Source: Tetragonia tetragonoides (taxonomy: Eukaryota > Streptophyta > Magnoliopsida > Caryophyllales > Aizoaceae). Taken from it: a DNA stretch of 64,000 nt. This document shows, in pieces, positions 1 through 10,431 of the stretch. Where the stretch lies: assembly GCA_038025085.1 (NCBI GenBank), contig CM076148.1, forward strand, positions 21,789,001-21,853,000, read 5' to 3'. How positions within the stretch are numbered: the first letter of the stretch is position 1; the number at the start of each line of letters is the position of its first letter. A program made the position numbers and the translations under genes. The notes under the pieces were generated by a model. That model was not told the origin of the DNA, made no database searches, and saw only the letters and a program-made list of their open reading frames with translations.

Positions 1-1002
1 CTTCGGTCTGCTTTGAATTATTGGGATCCTGACCTGCATGTTTTTCGTTTTGGTAATTCTGAACTATGCCCTTTGGTTGAGGAATTTGCTGCGATCACTA
101 ATATTCCTGATGTTCTTCCCCCAGTTGTACCTTATGTAAGAGATGGTTTTAGGGATCAAAACAGGAAATTCCTGGGTTTATCATCTGCAGAAGCCAAAAA
201 GATGGTGCTCGGTGTCGATGTGGACTGGGTTCAACTTTGCGAAAAATTCGCTATTTCTTCTTAAAAAGATGCCATATTCAGGCGTTGCTGTCGACAGGCC
301 TTCGTACTGTACCTGTTAAACCGCCTACTGTTTGTTAATGCAGAATCTTCCAATTTGAGTAGAGCCTCGTTGCTGCGGGTGGTTAATCAAATGGTTGAAG
401 GGCATTCTCCTTTGCACTTGGTTGTAGAGGAAACCATTATCGGGCTTGACAGGATGAAAGTATCTCCTAGCCAAGCGTTTTCTGGCAGCCCCCTGCTGCT
501 TCAAATCTGGTTATGTGAACATCTGAGGTTGATAGAGTCGCCATATAATTTGATTATTCGTGTTCCTCGGACTTGGTCAAAGAAAACCTATACTGCCGCT
601 AGGTTTCTGGTTAGGAAAAGGCTATATTCTGAAAAGTCCCTTGCTGAATGGGATGCCTTTTTCCAGGCGGGACCTATCATCCGTTGGCATGTGCCCTGGT
701 GGAATTTGACTTCCTTAGTGGCTTGTGATGACTTGATCCTAGATACTACCATTCTGGGTTTGTACAGGACCACTTTCTTCTTTCCCTCTAGGGTCATGAG
801 GCAATACGGTTTGAAGCAGGTTATCCCTCGTCAGGAAACTATGAGACCAAATGTCGTAGCCTTAACTACTGAATTTGTTGCGGAGTGGGAAGAGTATTGG
901 CGTAGCGGGCATCGCTGGACTGTACCTCGGGTGATTGCCCCAACTCAAGTTTCTGAGATCTACCTGAACTGGCTTTCCTGCAATGATGGAGAAGTGAGAT
1001 GA
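1..1002 (+). pseudogene. DUF7745-like antisense gene of element A, 5' end outside the window
   Basis: The frame is open from base 1 to the TGA at 1000-1002 except for one in-frame TAA at 262-264. The product resembles the plant DUF7745 family, which is often found with retrotransposons and whose function is unknown. Visible words are YWDPDLHVFRFG, ELCPLVEEFAAI, LHLVVEETIIGLDRMK, SGSPLLLQIWLCEHL and MRQYGLKQVIPRQE. The second copy at 8334-9586 has matching words in the same order, which supports a real family. This copy runs through LLLQ-IWL without interruption, where the second copy seems to have an intron. The gene is antisense to element A, downstream of its integrase. The start codon lies left of the window. 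One stop in over 300 codons suggests recent decay. Confidence 0.7.
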
Positions 1003-1529
1003 GCCCTTCGTCATGAGGAGTAGGACGAACTAAAGCCTAGATATGGCTCACAAACAGGAGGCAAGAAAAGAAAGGATCTGTCTCAAATGGGAGACTATCA
1101 TGTACTGAAGAGAGGCAAGCCCCTAGCTCAAGGAAGCGATCACAGGTCGTCCTCAAGTCAGGGTCCTTCAAAGAAGAACTCTTCAACGATGCCTTCTAAA
1201 GGGAAGAAGGATTAATTAGTTTTCTAGGAAAGCAAATCTAGTTTTCAAAGGAAAAATAGGAATTTGTTTAGCTTAAACCCTCATAGTTGCATTATTTCCT
1301 TAGGAAGTTTTAATTCTTGCAATGTAAGCTTACTCGTTCAGTTTGAATAAAGATTATCCCTTTTGAATGAGCTGAATGGAATTTTTGGATTGATTTTGGC
1401 CGGGCCCCTTTGAAAGGGTTACCTACGTATCCAGTGTGGAACCAGGCCAGCGTAGTTCGTTTGAATAGTGTACGCCTTTTCTTTTTTTTCTTTTTTTTTT
1501 TTTAAGTTTTCGAAACTTTTTTTTTTATT
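1003..1529. other. Non-coding spacer between antisense gene and integrase
   Basis: No coding frame was recognised. The stretch holds purine-rich sequence just after the antisense gene and a pyrimidine run of T and C at about 1480-1530, immediately past the integrase stop. It probably holds the converging 3' ends of the sense and antisense transcripts of element A. Confidence 0.4.
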
Positions 1530-2847
1530 TTAGACGTAGCATTTCTTCAGTTGGTCCATGTTGGTGAGCTGGCTGAACTCGATGCCATCAATGTCCATGA
1601 GTCTGACGGCGCCCCCCGATAGGATGTCTTTGATGATGAATGGTCCGGACCAGTTTGGTCGAAATTTGCCTCTGGGGTCAGTCACTAGGGCTCGTAATTC
1701 TTTCCAAACTAAGTCCCCTTCCTTTAAATTCCAAGGTCGAACCTTTTTGTTGAACGCTCTTACCATGCGTTGTTGATACATGTGGGAATGGCCTAGGGCC
1801 CGTAGGCGTCTTTCATCTGTAAACATGAGCTCTTCGTAGCGGGCTTGTAACCATTGGGTTTCAGGAATGTCTCCTTCTAAGGCTATGCGCATGGAGGGTA
1901 GTTTGATTTCTATGGGTAGAACTGCTTCCATTCCATACACTAGGGAGTAAGGTGTTGCTCCCGTAGAGGATCTTATGGATGTCCTATACTGCCAAAGGGC
2001 AAATGGAAGTTTGATGGGCCAATCTTTGTAGTTTTCTATCATCTTTTCAATGATAGTCTTGAGGTTTTTGTTGGCAGCCTCTACTGCGCCATTGGTTTGG
2101 GGACGTTAAGGGGATGATTTGTGGTGCTGGATTTTGTAGCTTTTGAGGAGGGTGGCGGTTTCGGCATTAAAGTGGGATCCATGGTCACTTATGATTTCAT
2201 ATGGAACACCATATCGGCAACTGATGTTGTTCCTTATGAATTTGGACACTTGTTTGGAGATAAGGACGGCATAGTATGGCTACTAAGATGTATTCATGAC
2301 CTCCCGAGCCCTTCGGGATGATTTTTCCAATGATGTCTATTCCCCATGCAGAAAATGGCCAAGGAGAGGTGAAGTTGTGGAGCATCGAGGGTGGCATATG
2401 CTGCTGGTTAGCATATATCTGACACTTCTTACACTTCTTAACGTAGTCGTAACAATCCTTTTCCATAGTAGTCAAGTAGTATCCCATTCGTAGAACCTTC
2501 CCGGAGAGCATTCGTCCATTCATGTGTGGTCTGCACACCCCATTATGTACCTCGTCCATAATCTCTATGCCTTCTTCGGAGTTCACGCATCTGAGGTTAA
2601 CCCCGTTGTGGGATTTCTTGTACAGAACCTCCTTGTATTCTATGTATTGCGCCGCTAAGAGAGGGATGGCCCGTTGAGCTCTTAGGGGTGCATCTTGAGA
2701 GTATATTCCTTTGGTGATATAGTTGAAGATGTCTTGGTACCAAGGGTCTTCTTCGATCGGAGCCAAAGTTATTTCTATGTCGAGGTTGTTGCGAAAGGTT
2801 GGCTTGCTTCTTCTTGTGGAGCGGCATTGTTGAGGGAGTTCAGTCAT
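1530..2847 (-). pseudogene. Ty3/gypsy integrase, frameshifted
   Basis: Integrase joins retrotransposon cDNA to host DNA. Segment 2847-2197 has the HHCC zinc-binding region (EVHNGVCRPHMNG followed by CKKCQ) and the start of the catalytic core (WPFSAWGIDIIG, with the first catalytic Asp). The frame then breaks around 2200. The third catalytic residue is visible in another frame near 2075-2110 (TNGAVEAANKNLKTIIEK). Segment 2042-1530 holds the C-terminal part (WQYRTSIRSSTGATPYSLVY, a Ty3/gypsy signature, and GKFRPNWSGPFII) and ends at TAA just before the spacer. No chromodomain was seen, as expected for a non-chromovirus. The frameshift and the missing RT mean the element cannot move by itself. 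Confidence 0.85.
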
Positions 2848-3208
2848 TCGAATTCCTGAAAAAAAAAGTGAAAATCTGCATTCTTGCTTTGCGAAGTTTA
2901 CTTACATTGCTTAAATTGATTAGTTAATGATTTGTGCAACTTTGTATTCATTGGATTTGTCAATAGCTAAACAAAGGAAGAAAAGAGCAAGAGGACTTTT
3001 ATTGATTTGCAAAAATAGATAAGCACACGTGACTTTAGAGAAGAGGGTCTCTAATACCCGTCAAAAAGAAACTAGACTTATAAGGAAAATAAAAAGGGGA
3101 TTACTCCCTATTCAAGACTCAATCTAAAGATTTAGCTAGGACCCTAACTCGACAAAACTTGGAGACTCAGACTCGACTCCTCTAGCTCCTGTGGGTAACT
3201 AATCAGTT

Positions 3209-3852
3209 TCAGGGTTCCTCTTCTTCCTTCAGATGCGGCGGTACTTCTCCACTATCTATAATTTTCTGTATGTCATCCTTCAAGCAAATGCAGTCATCTG
3301 TGTAGTGGCAAAAAATCTGGTGATAACAGCAGTAGGAGTCTTGGTCTCTATTCACCTCTTGGAGGTTGTCAGTGGGAATGGTAGATTTAAGGTCTCCTCT
3401 CCATATGAGAGTATTCATAACGCTACCGATGGGGACATTCAGCTGTGTATACCGCTTCTAGTCAAAGCGGCGCCATCCTTTTATAGCCCAAGAGCTGGGC
3501 GTCCACATGGTTCCACGATCAATGAAAGTGGTGATTACCCTCTTCAGCCGCTTGCATTGGTTGGTATGATGTCCATTAGCTTCACAGTACTTGCACCGAA
3601 GATATGGGTTTCCGTCCCTGGGAAGTGTGCGAGGGGTAGGCCTCCTTGGGTGGGCATATCCATACTTGACCATCTTGTAAACATTTCATCTTGTTGGAAG
3701 CAGGTTTCTCCTTTGGCCAAAATAATGTTACATTCTGTGGGTCGTTCCAACGAGGCAATTTTCTCTTTCATTTGTTGAATTGCATGGTGGTGGTGTGCCA
3801 CGTAGATGGACATTCCCTCGATTGTTTCCTTTACTTCCTCAAACTCATCCGG
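3209..3852 (-). pseudogene. Zinc-knuckle segments where RT would be expected
   Basis: Three broken frames on the minus strand continue from the protease region. Segment 3813-3544 is in frame with the upstream protease frame after one TAA at 3853-3855. Segment 3673-3458, in another frame, contains CKYCEANGHHTNQC, a CCHC-type zinc knuckle. Segment 3418-3209 contains CCYHQIFCHYTDDCICLKDD, a second knuckle-like module similar to the C-terminal gag motif of Tat elements, and ends in an acidic EEEEP. In autonomous elements reverse transcriptase follows the protease. Here gag-like nucleic-acid-binding modules occupy that place. This may be a rearranged or non-autonomous design, or internal deletion plus duplication. 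Confidence 0.55.
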
Positions 3853-4932
3853 TTATCCTATTTCTTCAAAAGGATAGGTCTCAAATTCCCTAGAACTGTC
3901 TGAGCTGTGAGATTTGGTGTCTTCCTCTATGAGGGCTACCTCTTCAGGGGAGAATCCCCACAGGTCAACGTCTTCACTATCGTGTTCTAATTTCAAGACA
4001 GGAGTCTTGTCAATAGTTGCCCTGATACGGTTGGCTTCGATTTTCACAATTTCTCCCTCTAACATCATCTTGATCTTTTGGTGTAGGGTAGAGGCTACAG
4101 CATTTAAACCGTGGACCCAAGGTCGCCCTAATAGCAAGTTGAAAGTAGCTGGAATATCCATCACATAAAACTGAACCATTTTCTCTATAGCCCCAGAGGT
4201 GACATTCATAGTTATTGTGCCCAGAACCTTTCGACTGGAATTGTCATAGGCGCGCAAGCCTTGTGCTGAGTGAGCCAAATTGTTGATATCGATGCCCAGT
4301 TTTGCCGCGGTTCTCAACGGGCATACATTTACGCCTGATCCATTATCCACTAGGGTCATGGGTACATACTTGCCCATGGCGAATACTATCAAGTATAAAG
4401 CATTATTGTGTGAAGACCCTTCTGGAGGTAACTCATTGTCGGAGAAGGTGATAGATGGTCGAGTTTTATCCCCTACCAAGAAATTGACCAGTTCGTCAGG
4501 CCTCATATCCGGTGATACCGAAACTTTTGACAAGGCTTCCAAAATGGTCTGGCGATGTTCGTAGGATGAGGCTAAGAGTTGTCAAATAGAGATATCGACT
4601 TTGATTCTCTTGAGTTGTCCTGTGATGGGAGATTCTTTATCTTTTGCGGGAATCTCTTCCACTCCTTCTTCAGCTGGAGGTTGGATTCTGTCATTATAGA
4701 TGTTTGGTGGCCTATAATGACGATTGGAACGTGTCAAGTGGGCCACTCCTACGGGTGATCTGGTTTGGATCTCCCATACATCTTCTTCATCATTGTCCCA
4801 TATTCCAGCAATTTCAAATCCCAAGGCAACCTCAACACTTATATGCGCCCAAAGGGTTATTCGAGTTGCTGGGTGCTTGACCAGGTTTTGGTGAGGGTAT
4901 GCTACCGTTCTCAATTCTATCCTGGATAGCAT
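3853..4932 (-). pseudogene. Retropepsin-like aspartic protease region of element A
   Basis: Segment 4542-3853 contains VPMTLVDNGSGVNVCPL, where DNGS stands at the place of the aspartic protease active-site triad, followed by NLLLGRPWVHGLNAV, the typical C-terminal protease landmark of Ty3/gypsy Pol. Upstream, 4932-4582 is open but less conserved and ends at a stop at 4582. The protease would process the Gag-Pol polyprotein in the cytoplasmic particle. The DNG in place of DTG/DSG is common in Tat/Ogre-type elements. Stops separate this region from gag and from the downstream knuckle region. Confidence 0.7.
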
Positions 4933-5003
4933 GTTTGAGAGCCCAACAGTTGTCGGTGTTTTGCCCCTTTCCTTAATTGTATTTGTAGTATTCCCCCTTC
5001 TTT

Positions 5004-5987
5004 TCAGTTGCGGCTCTTAACGGATGGTTCCGGAGTAGGTCCTGTGGGATGCAGCAGATTATTCTTGATCATTCTTTCAAGAGCATGTGACAGAATCATT
5101 CCAAGAGGGGTGAATTCTCTTTGTGGCTTTCTTTCGGCAAAGGTATTCACAGCAGTGACCTCATTAACCTGAGTACCAGAAGAGGTTCCGGCAATTGCCC
5201 TCTTGTCTCTCCCATAAGTGAAAGGCTTAGGGGTGGCATGGTCCTTGTTTTTGTTGATATCATCTTCAATGAGGATGCCAACGTCATATAGACGCTGATA
5301 TGAGTCGATGGCCTGATACTGAAGGTGACTCTTATAAGCCGGTTGCAGGTTCTTAAAGAAATGCCTGATCAGCTCAGTTTCAGAGGGCCTTTCCACCATC
5401 TCAGCTATCTTGGACTTCCATCGACGGAGGAATTTAGTGAATCCCTCATTCCTCTCTTGAGTGGTAATTTCAAGCTCCCTCAAAGTGATGGGGAGAGTAG
5501 CGTTGTCCTTGTATCGAGCCAGGAAGACCGTGGTAAAATCAGACCAAGTTGGATAGCTTTCCAGATCTAGGGAGTAAAACCATCGTCGAGAATGTGTATC
5601 AAGGGTGTGGGGAAACAGATGGGCATAGAGTTTCTTGTTGATTCCCCTTAGAGCCATAGCAGTAGTGAAGGATTTCAGGTGATCTTGCAGGTTGTCGACT
5701 CCCGTGAAGGTGGGTACTTCAGGCATAGAGAATTTGGCCGGAAGCTTACCCTTGATCTTAGTGTCAAACTTTCCTACGTTGGCACTATAGTTGGAGATGA
5801 AGCCGCTACTCTTGAGCACAGAGGTGATCTTAGCCAGCATGGCATCTGACCCTTCTTTCTCAGAATCGGAATCGGAGGGGATCCTTGCTTCTTCTTCTCT
5901 TTTTCTCTCTATATCTTCAACTTTGAGTCGAACCCTTTCTAACTCACTCATGAGGTCATCAAATCTTTCATCCATGGTCTTAGGCAT
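5004..5987 (-). CDS. Ty3/gypsy Gag (retrotransposon gag domain)
   Basis: A 327-codon frame starting at ATG 5987 with an acidic N-terminus (about residues 15-45, rich in E, R and S). It is followed by the capsid-type retrotransposon gag domain at about residues 85-240: FTGVDNLQDHLKSFTTAM, HSRRWFYSLDLESYPTWSDF, LRELEITTQERNEGFTKFL and LIRHFFKNLQPAYKSHL. Gag forms the cytoplasmic particle that packages element RNA. The frame stops at 5004, just before a degraded knuckle (NTDNCWALKHAIQD) that can be read in a shifted frame at about 4990-4890. A full Gag would therefore have been longer. This is the best preserved reading frame of element A. Confidence 0.8.
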   Translation of the reverse strand: MPKTMDERFDDLMSELERVRLKVEDIERKREEEARIPSDSDSEKEGSDAMLAKITSVLKSSGFISNYSANVGKFDTKIKGKLPAKFSMPEVPTFTGVDNLQDHLKSFTTAMALRGINKKLYAHLFPHTLDTHSRRWFYSLDLESYPTWSDFTTVFLARYKDNATLPITLRELEITTQERNEGFTKFLRRWKSKIAEMVERPSETELIRHFFKNLQPAYKSHLQYQAIDSYQRLYDVGILIEDDINKNKDHATPKPFTYGRDKRAIAGTSSGTQVNEVTAVNTFAERKPQREFTPLGMILSHALERMIKNNLLHPTGPTPEPSVKSRN

Positions 5988-7231
5988 TGTGAAGTTGGGA
6001 GGGGTGATTGGTGTGGAGAAAAAGGTATGTAGTGACGGTGAATTTATTGACGGTGAAGCTCTTTATGGTGGAGGTAAACGAGGACCTGGTGGTGTAGACG
6101 GTTGCAGACGAACCAGCCTCGCCGAAGGCCGAGCCCAACTTTTCTCAAGATTTTCTTTCTTCTTTGGACCCCCTATCCTGAATAGGAAGCACGGAGCACT
6201 TAGTAACAAAAAACTATGAGACTCTCATCTAATGAAAAATTGACCCACACGTAGAAAACACATTGTTCTAAAAGAGAAAAGTCCTTAAGCCTAAGTGCCC
6301 AAATATTTCCTTAATATTTAATGAAAATAAAGTCAATGAACGAAAATAAGAAAAAAGGAAAAAGATGATTGTCCTAATTTTATTTTTCTAGACTCAAGGA
6401 AAATGAAAAACAAAAAAAATAAAAAAAAAATGAAAATAAATAAAAAAGAAATTTCGGTTTTTTTTTTTTGATTTTCGACATTTTTTTTTTGCTTGAATTT
6501 GCCGATTTTTTTTTTTTTGATTTTTTGATTTTTTTCTTTGACCAAATCTGAATGACATCAAAAGAAAAGGAAGATACAGAAATAAGAAAAAAGGAGAGGG
6601 GACATTGAAAGACTGGCTCTTTTTCTTTACTAAAAAGATCCTAGAAATTGTTCATGACTTTTAGAATATATCATTGGGAAAATGATGAGTGTTCATTGAA
6701 TTTGAATTCTCGCACCATCTTCGGGCACTAGGAATTAGCTAAAAAAAAAGAAAGAAATGACTCCTAGCACGTAAGTACATGTTGGCACATAGTCACGATA
6801 ATTATGCATTCAAGCAAACATTATAACAACGCAGTTTACAGGCAAACATGTGATCAGACGGGCATTACAACGACACATGCACAACAAGCAAGCGAATGCA
6901 TGAATGTGGGCTGAAGGCTTTTTGGCTCCTGTGAGGTTACCACGACAAATTACAATTTTCATTCGGCGGAAGGTCGACACATCGATTGTAATTCTTTTCA
7001 TCAACAAAGGATTGATGAGTCATGGGTGAGGAAGCGTCGATTTGCACGATAGGACAATTGTATATTCCTTTAGATATACGGGTTGTCTACGAGTTGCGAC
7101 ACAAACTTCCTCGAGGGTCGATAAGGGTCAAAAGGTTGTGCCAAGGCACATACAAATGATGCAGAAATATGGAACATGTTATTAAAACAATTAAGCAAAC
7201 TTGACTTTTGAGTCTCACCCTCTTAAATAAA
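5988..7231 (-). other. 5' leader of element A
   Basis: This is the stretch between the primer binding site and gag on the minus strand. It is AT-rich, with long A/T homopolymer runs at about 6395-6540, and shows no recognisable gene. A long untranslated leader is usual for Tat/Ogre-type elements, some of which have an extra ORF here; none is seen in this copy. Confidence 0.5.
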
Positions 7232-7249
7232 TCCCCAGCAGAGTCGCCA
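7232..7249 (-). other. tRNA primer binding site of element A
   Basis: On the minus strand the sequence is TGGCGACTCTGCTGGGGA, separated by one base from the TG...CA end of the LTR at 7251. An 18-base TGG-initial match directly after a 5' LTR is the hallmark of a minus-strand primer binding site. The form resembles those of plant Ogre/Tat-type elements, which are thought to use tRNA-Arg; the tRNA identity was not checked. The site fixes the orientation and the LTR boundary. Confidence 0.8.
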
Positions 7250-7250
7250 C

Positions 7251-8135
7251 TGAAAAGGACCCGTGATTTCCTATGGTTCCATGGAGTGCGTCCTTATAGA
7301 AAATTTGTCAAATGGGGGCTTAGATAAGTTCAAGGGATCATCGAGTTAGAAAAGCTTTTGTAAAGACTTGAATTAAATAAAAACCATGAAAGAGGTCACA
7401 AATATGCTATTGGCGTTTTATCGAAGGGACAAACCGAAGGGACAATCCAATAGCGTGAAAAGTGAACTAATCATGTTTTTAGAAAGACTCCCGTTCATAT
7501 AGAACATATGAGTACCCAAGAATAATAGGTTCGGGGGCGAAGGTACGAGGAGGGAAGGTGTTAGGCACCCAACTCGCCCGTTTTATGACGGCCTCTACTA
7601 ACTCAAGTTTGCTTAATAATTTAAAGACATAATTCCCATGCAAAATCGGATTAACAACCTACTTAGACTATTAATTGGTTCATCACAAGCATCACGACAT
7701 TTATTTTTAACCCTTATTTAGACATGCATTCGGTTTGACAAGTTGAGCAGCACAACGACTATACAGACAATATTTAGGAAGCAATAAAAACGTGACCTAG
7801 CATGATATCTACATTATGACAACTAGAAAAATAAACAGTTAAGCAATTAATTTAATTTGAGCCTTCAGGAATTTGTACCTGAACTGTAGGCTATATTGGA
7901 CAAGAATAGTAAAAATAAGATCTCAAATTTTAGAAGAAAGAGGGAGAAGCTCAGTGTTAATACTCCTGAGAATAGAGGTTGCCAACTGTAGGCTGTGTGT
8001 TTTGAATTGAGGGTGAAGGGTTGTTTATATAGGCGAGTGAAGTAGGGTTGTACGGTCGAATTTGAGCTGAAAAACGAAACGGGCTTGAAAAATGAGCCGG
8101 GCCCGAGGAAAAGTCAGGGCCGCTAGCGGCTCATC
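7251..8135 (-). repeat. Partial 5' LTR of element A
   Basis: The left boundary (+ strand TGAAAAGGACCC) is the 3' end of a minus-oriented LTR. The stretch is strongly similar, in the same orientation, to 62913-63840 near the right end of the window. A TATA box (CTATATAAAC on the minus strand near 8030) lies at the expected place. Similarity to the other LTR stops at about 8135, within a CCGCTAGCGG palindrome, so roughly 130 bases of U3 are missing and the LTR is joined to the 3' end of the DUF7745-like gene of element B. Confidence 0.75.
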
Positions 8136-8333
8136 AAGTTCCATTCGTTCTTTCGGGGCATCTTTTTCTACCATTGCTCGAAGAGACCTCGTGATCATTA
8201 CGCCTAACTTGAAGGGTTTGCTTGGCTGAGTGGGCCAGATTCTTTCTCTTTTTGGTTTGGGCCGTAGTATTTCCTTTTCCCTTACCCTTAGTTTGGGGTT
8301 TGGAAGGCTTAGCGGGTCCATCAATTGGAGTTT

Positions 8334-9586
8334 ATCCTCACAACGCTAGGCTCATCATATTTGCAGGCCTTGAATAACTCTTTCTCTACCTCTAAGAGCC
8401 TTGGGTTGACTTGGTGGTCACCACTCCAAACCCACTCCTCATAGAAGCTCGATAGCCCATTTGATTGCGGGTATACCAGCTTAGTCCACACTTGGCGACG
8501 GTTTTGATGTCGCTCTCAATTAGACACCAAGGAGGATGTCAAGGACCTTTGGCAAGGAGGCTCACAACTTACGTTCAGGATCCTTTGCGTTAAACCGTGT
8601 TGGCGGAGAAGGCGGTTCGATAGGAAGAATGTCAAGGTGTACAAACCAATGATCCGCGTGAAGGGCACATTCTCACTACATCCTACAGTCTTGGCAGTAC
8701 GCCACCATGGGACTAACCAAGCCGGTTGGATATCGGTGTAGAAGTATACTGTCCACTCCTCCCGAGAGGATTCAAAGAACTTTCGACGCATCGCCGGAAA
8801 GTGTTTAGGGAGGAACTTCCTAGTGTCAATTGGAGCCTCAAGCAAGTGGAGTCTCTCTTGAAGCCATATCACACAAAAACCACAACAACAAAAAGTCAAG
8901 TGAATACAAGATGAGAATTTCACTACATAAAGTTAAATCCACAAAGATTAAGGCTTTATCACAAAAAAACTTACTTGAAGAAGTAAAGGGCTCCCGGTGA
9001 AGGACTCTTGAGGATTGCTCTTGAGCCTATCCAAATCAAGGATTGTCTCTCCCACGACCAAGTGCATAGGAGAGCTGTCCCATTGGATTTGCTCGGTCAC
9101 CCTAAGAAGGCAAGCTTTGTCCTTGTTGATGGTAGAATTCTTCTCGGATGGAATAAGAGCGTCTTCATTGCCACCAACAAATAGATAACGATGGAGGAGG
9201 AAAAATACAAAGGCACGTTTCTTGTACCTCATATCCATCGCATCCCGGGCTCTAGAAGTGAAGAAGGTCATGAGCCTAGTAAGGTCAACATCCTTATCGT
9301 GAAGCACTTGAGCCATTTGACGGAAAGACAACCCAAGATATCGCTGAAAATCACCCGAAAAGGCGTTTCCCAAGTAAGGAACGGAGGGAGGGTTTTCGGT
9401 TGGAAAGCCAATGATATCGAAGAACTCCTCCACTATCGGACACATCTCGTGAGCACCAAAGCGAACATAGCACTTCGGGTCCCAAAATTCTATGGAAGCA
9501 TGGAGAAAGTCCCACAATATTTTGACTTGTTTGAGGTGAAAGAATGCATTAAGATGAAATCCTCTATGGTTATGGAGGCCAGCCAA
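8334..9586 (-). CDS. DUF7745-like gene, spliced, probably transposon-borne
   Basis: Exon 1 (9586-8975) starts MAGLHNHRGF and contains IEFWDPKCYVRFGAHEMCPI, SVPYLGNAFSGDFQRYLGLS and FTGSPLLLQ, followed by a GTAAGT donor. The frame resumes at about 8869 with IWLQERLHLLEAP and continues to RLLRQHGLTQRILN, where a second GTAAGT donor follows near 8573. A last exon, about 8520-8334, reads FYEEWVWSGDHQVNPRLLEV and ends at TGA near 8334. The acceptor before IWLQ appears to be TG instead of AG, so this intron may not splice normally. The family function is unknown. It is the paralogue of the gene at 1-1002 and lies antisense in element B. The second and third exon limits are approximate. Confidence 0.6.
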
Positions 9587-9764
9587 GCATCAAAGACATC
9601 ATCAAAGTTCACCATTGTTAAACTTAAGGATTTGCTGTTAAAGAATTTTCTCTCTTTAGGGGCTTAAAGTAAGTGGTGGGAAAAGAAGAAGAGGAAACTT
9701 GATTATATAGAGGTCACGGTTGGATTCTCGTCGAAAAATTAAGCAAATACGGACAATCGACGAA

Positions 9765-9935
9765 AAAAGGCCAAACGGCCTTTCCTCCAGCCTGTACGGC
9801 TGAGCCGTCGGGATGAGCGGCTGAACCGCTCCAGCTAGCGGCTTGACAGCTGGGACAAGCGATTCAACCGTTAGCCCAAGCGGAACAACTGCTTGAGCTC
9901 TAGCACAGCCGTTAGGAGCTCTAGCGGTCACCATG
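9765..9935. repeat. Degenerate ~21-bp CGG...CCG minisatellite, copy 1
   Basis: Units of about 20-22 bp of the form CGGCTNARCCGCT plus a variable spacer follow one another, for example TACGGCTGAGCCGT, AGCGGCTGAACCGCT and AGCGGCTTGACAGCT. Each unit is a small dyad. The array lies about 180-350 bases upstream of the DUF7745-like start codon on the minus strand, so it sits in the promoter or leader of that gene. Confidence 0.7.
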
Positions 9936-10431
9936 TATAGGCGCCTGATGTACAACTTCGCGAGGCCGACCTCGATCCACTCGACCTCTCCTTGACCGAG
10001 CTCTACCTTCCTATTTCCCACTTGGACAGTTTTTGGAAGCCTTCCTTTAGATTTTCCTTACCTTAATTTTGGCTCTTGCCACTTTTCTCTTTATTCCCTT
10101 TTATGTTTTTCCATCTTTTTGTTAGGATTATCAAGTTTCACATTTTTTTCCTTTTATTTTCTAATTCCTTATTTTCTTTAATTAATTTTCTTTTAATTAT
10201 CTTTTTCTTTTATTTTATTTTCATTTTAGGGGGAAGAGGTACCCCACATGGGCTAAGTTCTCGAGAATCCTAAATTCTCAAATTTCGGGTTTTGTGATTT
10301 CCCGTTCGGAAATTTGATGATTAAATTTACATATGGGCATTTGCGTGATGAATTTGTGCGTGAACAAAATGAAATATATTTATTGCAGGTTTAATACAAG
10401 CCCTAAAGTTCAAAATGCATTTCAACAAATA

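Larger units (their letters stand above)
1..8135 (-). mobile_element. Ty3/gypsy (Tat/Ogre-like) element A, decayed, no RT seen
   Basis: Read on the minus strand the order is: partial LTR, primer binding site, long leader, gag, retropepsin-like domain, zinc-knuckle segments, integrase, and then a gene on the opposite strand at the left edge. Integrase at the 3' end of pol and an antisense gene before the 3' LTR are known from Tat-lineage elements such as Retand and Ogre relatives. Reverse transcriptase and RNase H are not visible: only about 360 bases with no coding trace separate the knuckle region from integrase. Stops and frameshifts interrupt most reading frames. The 3' LTR would lie left of the window. 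The right edge is a truncated LTR joined to element B. The lineage call rests on architecture and is an inference. Confidence 0.8.
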
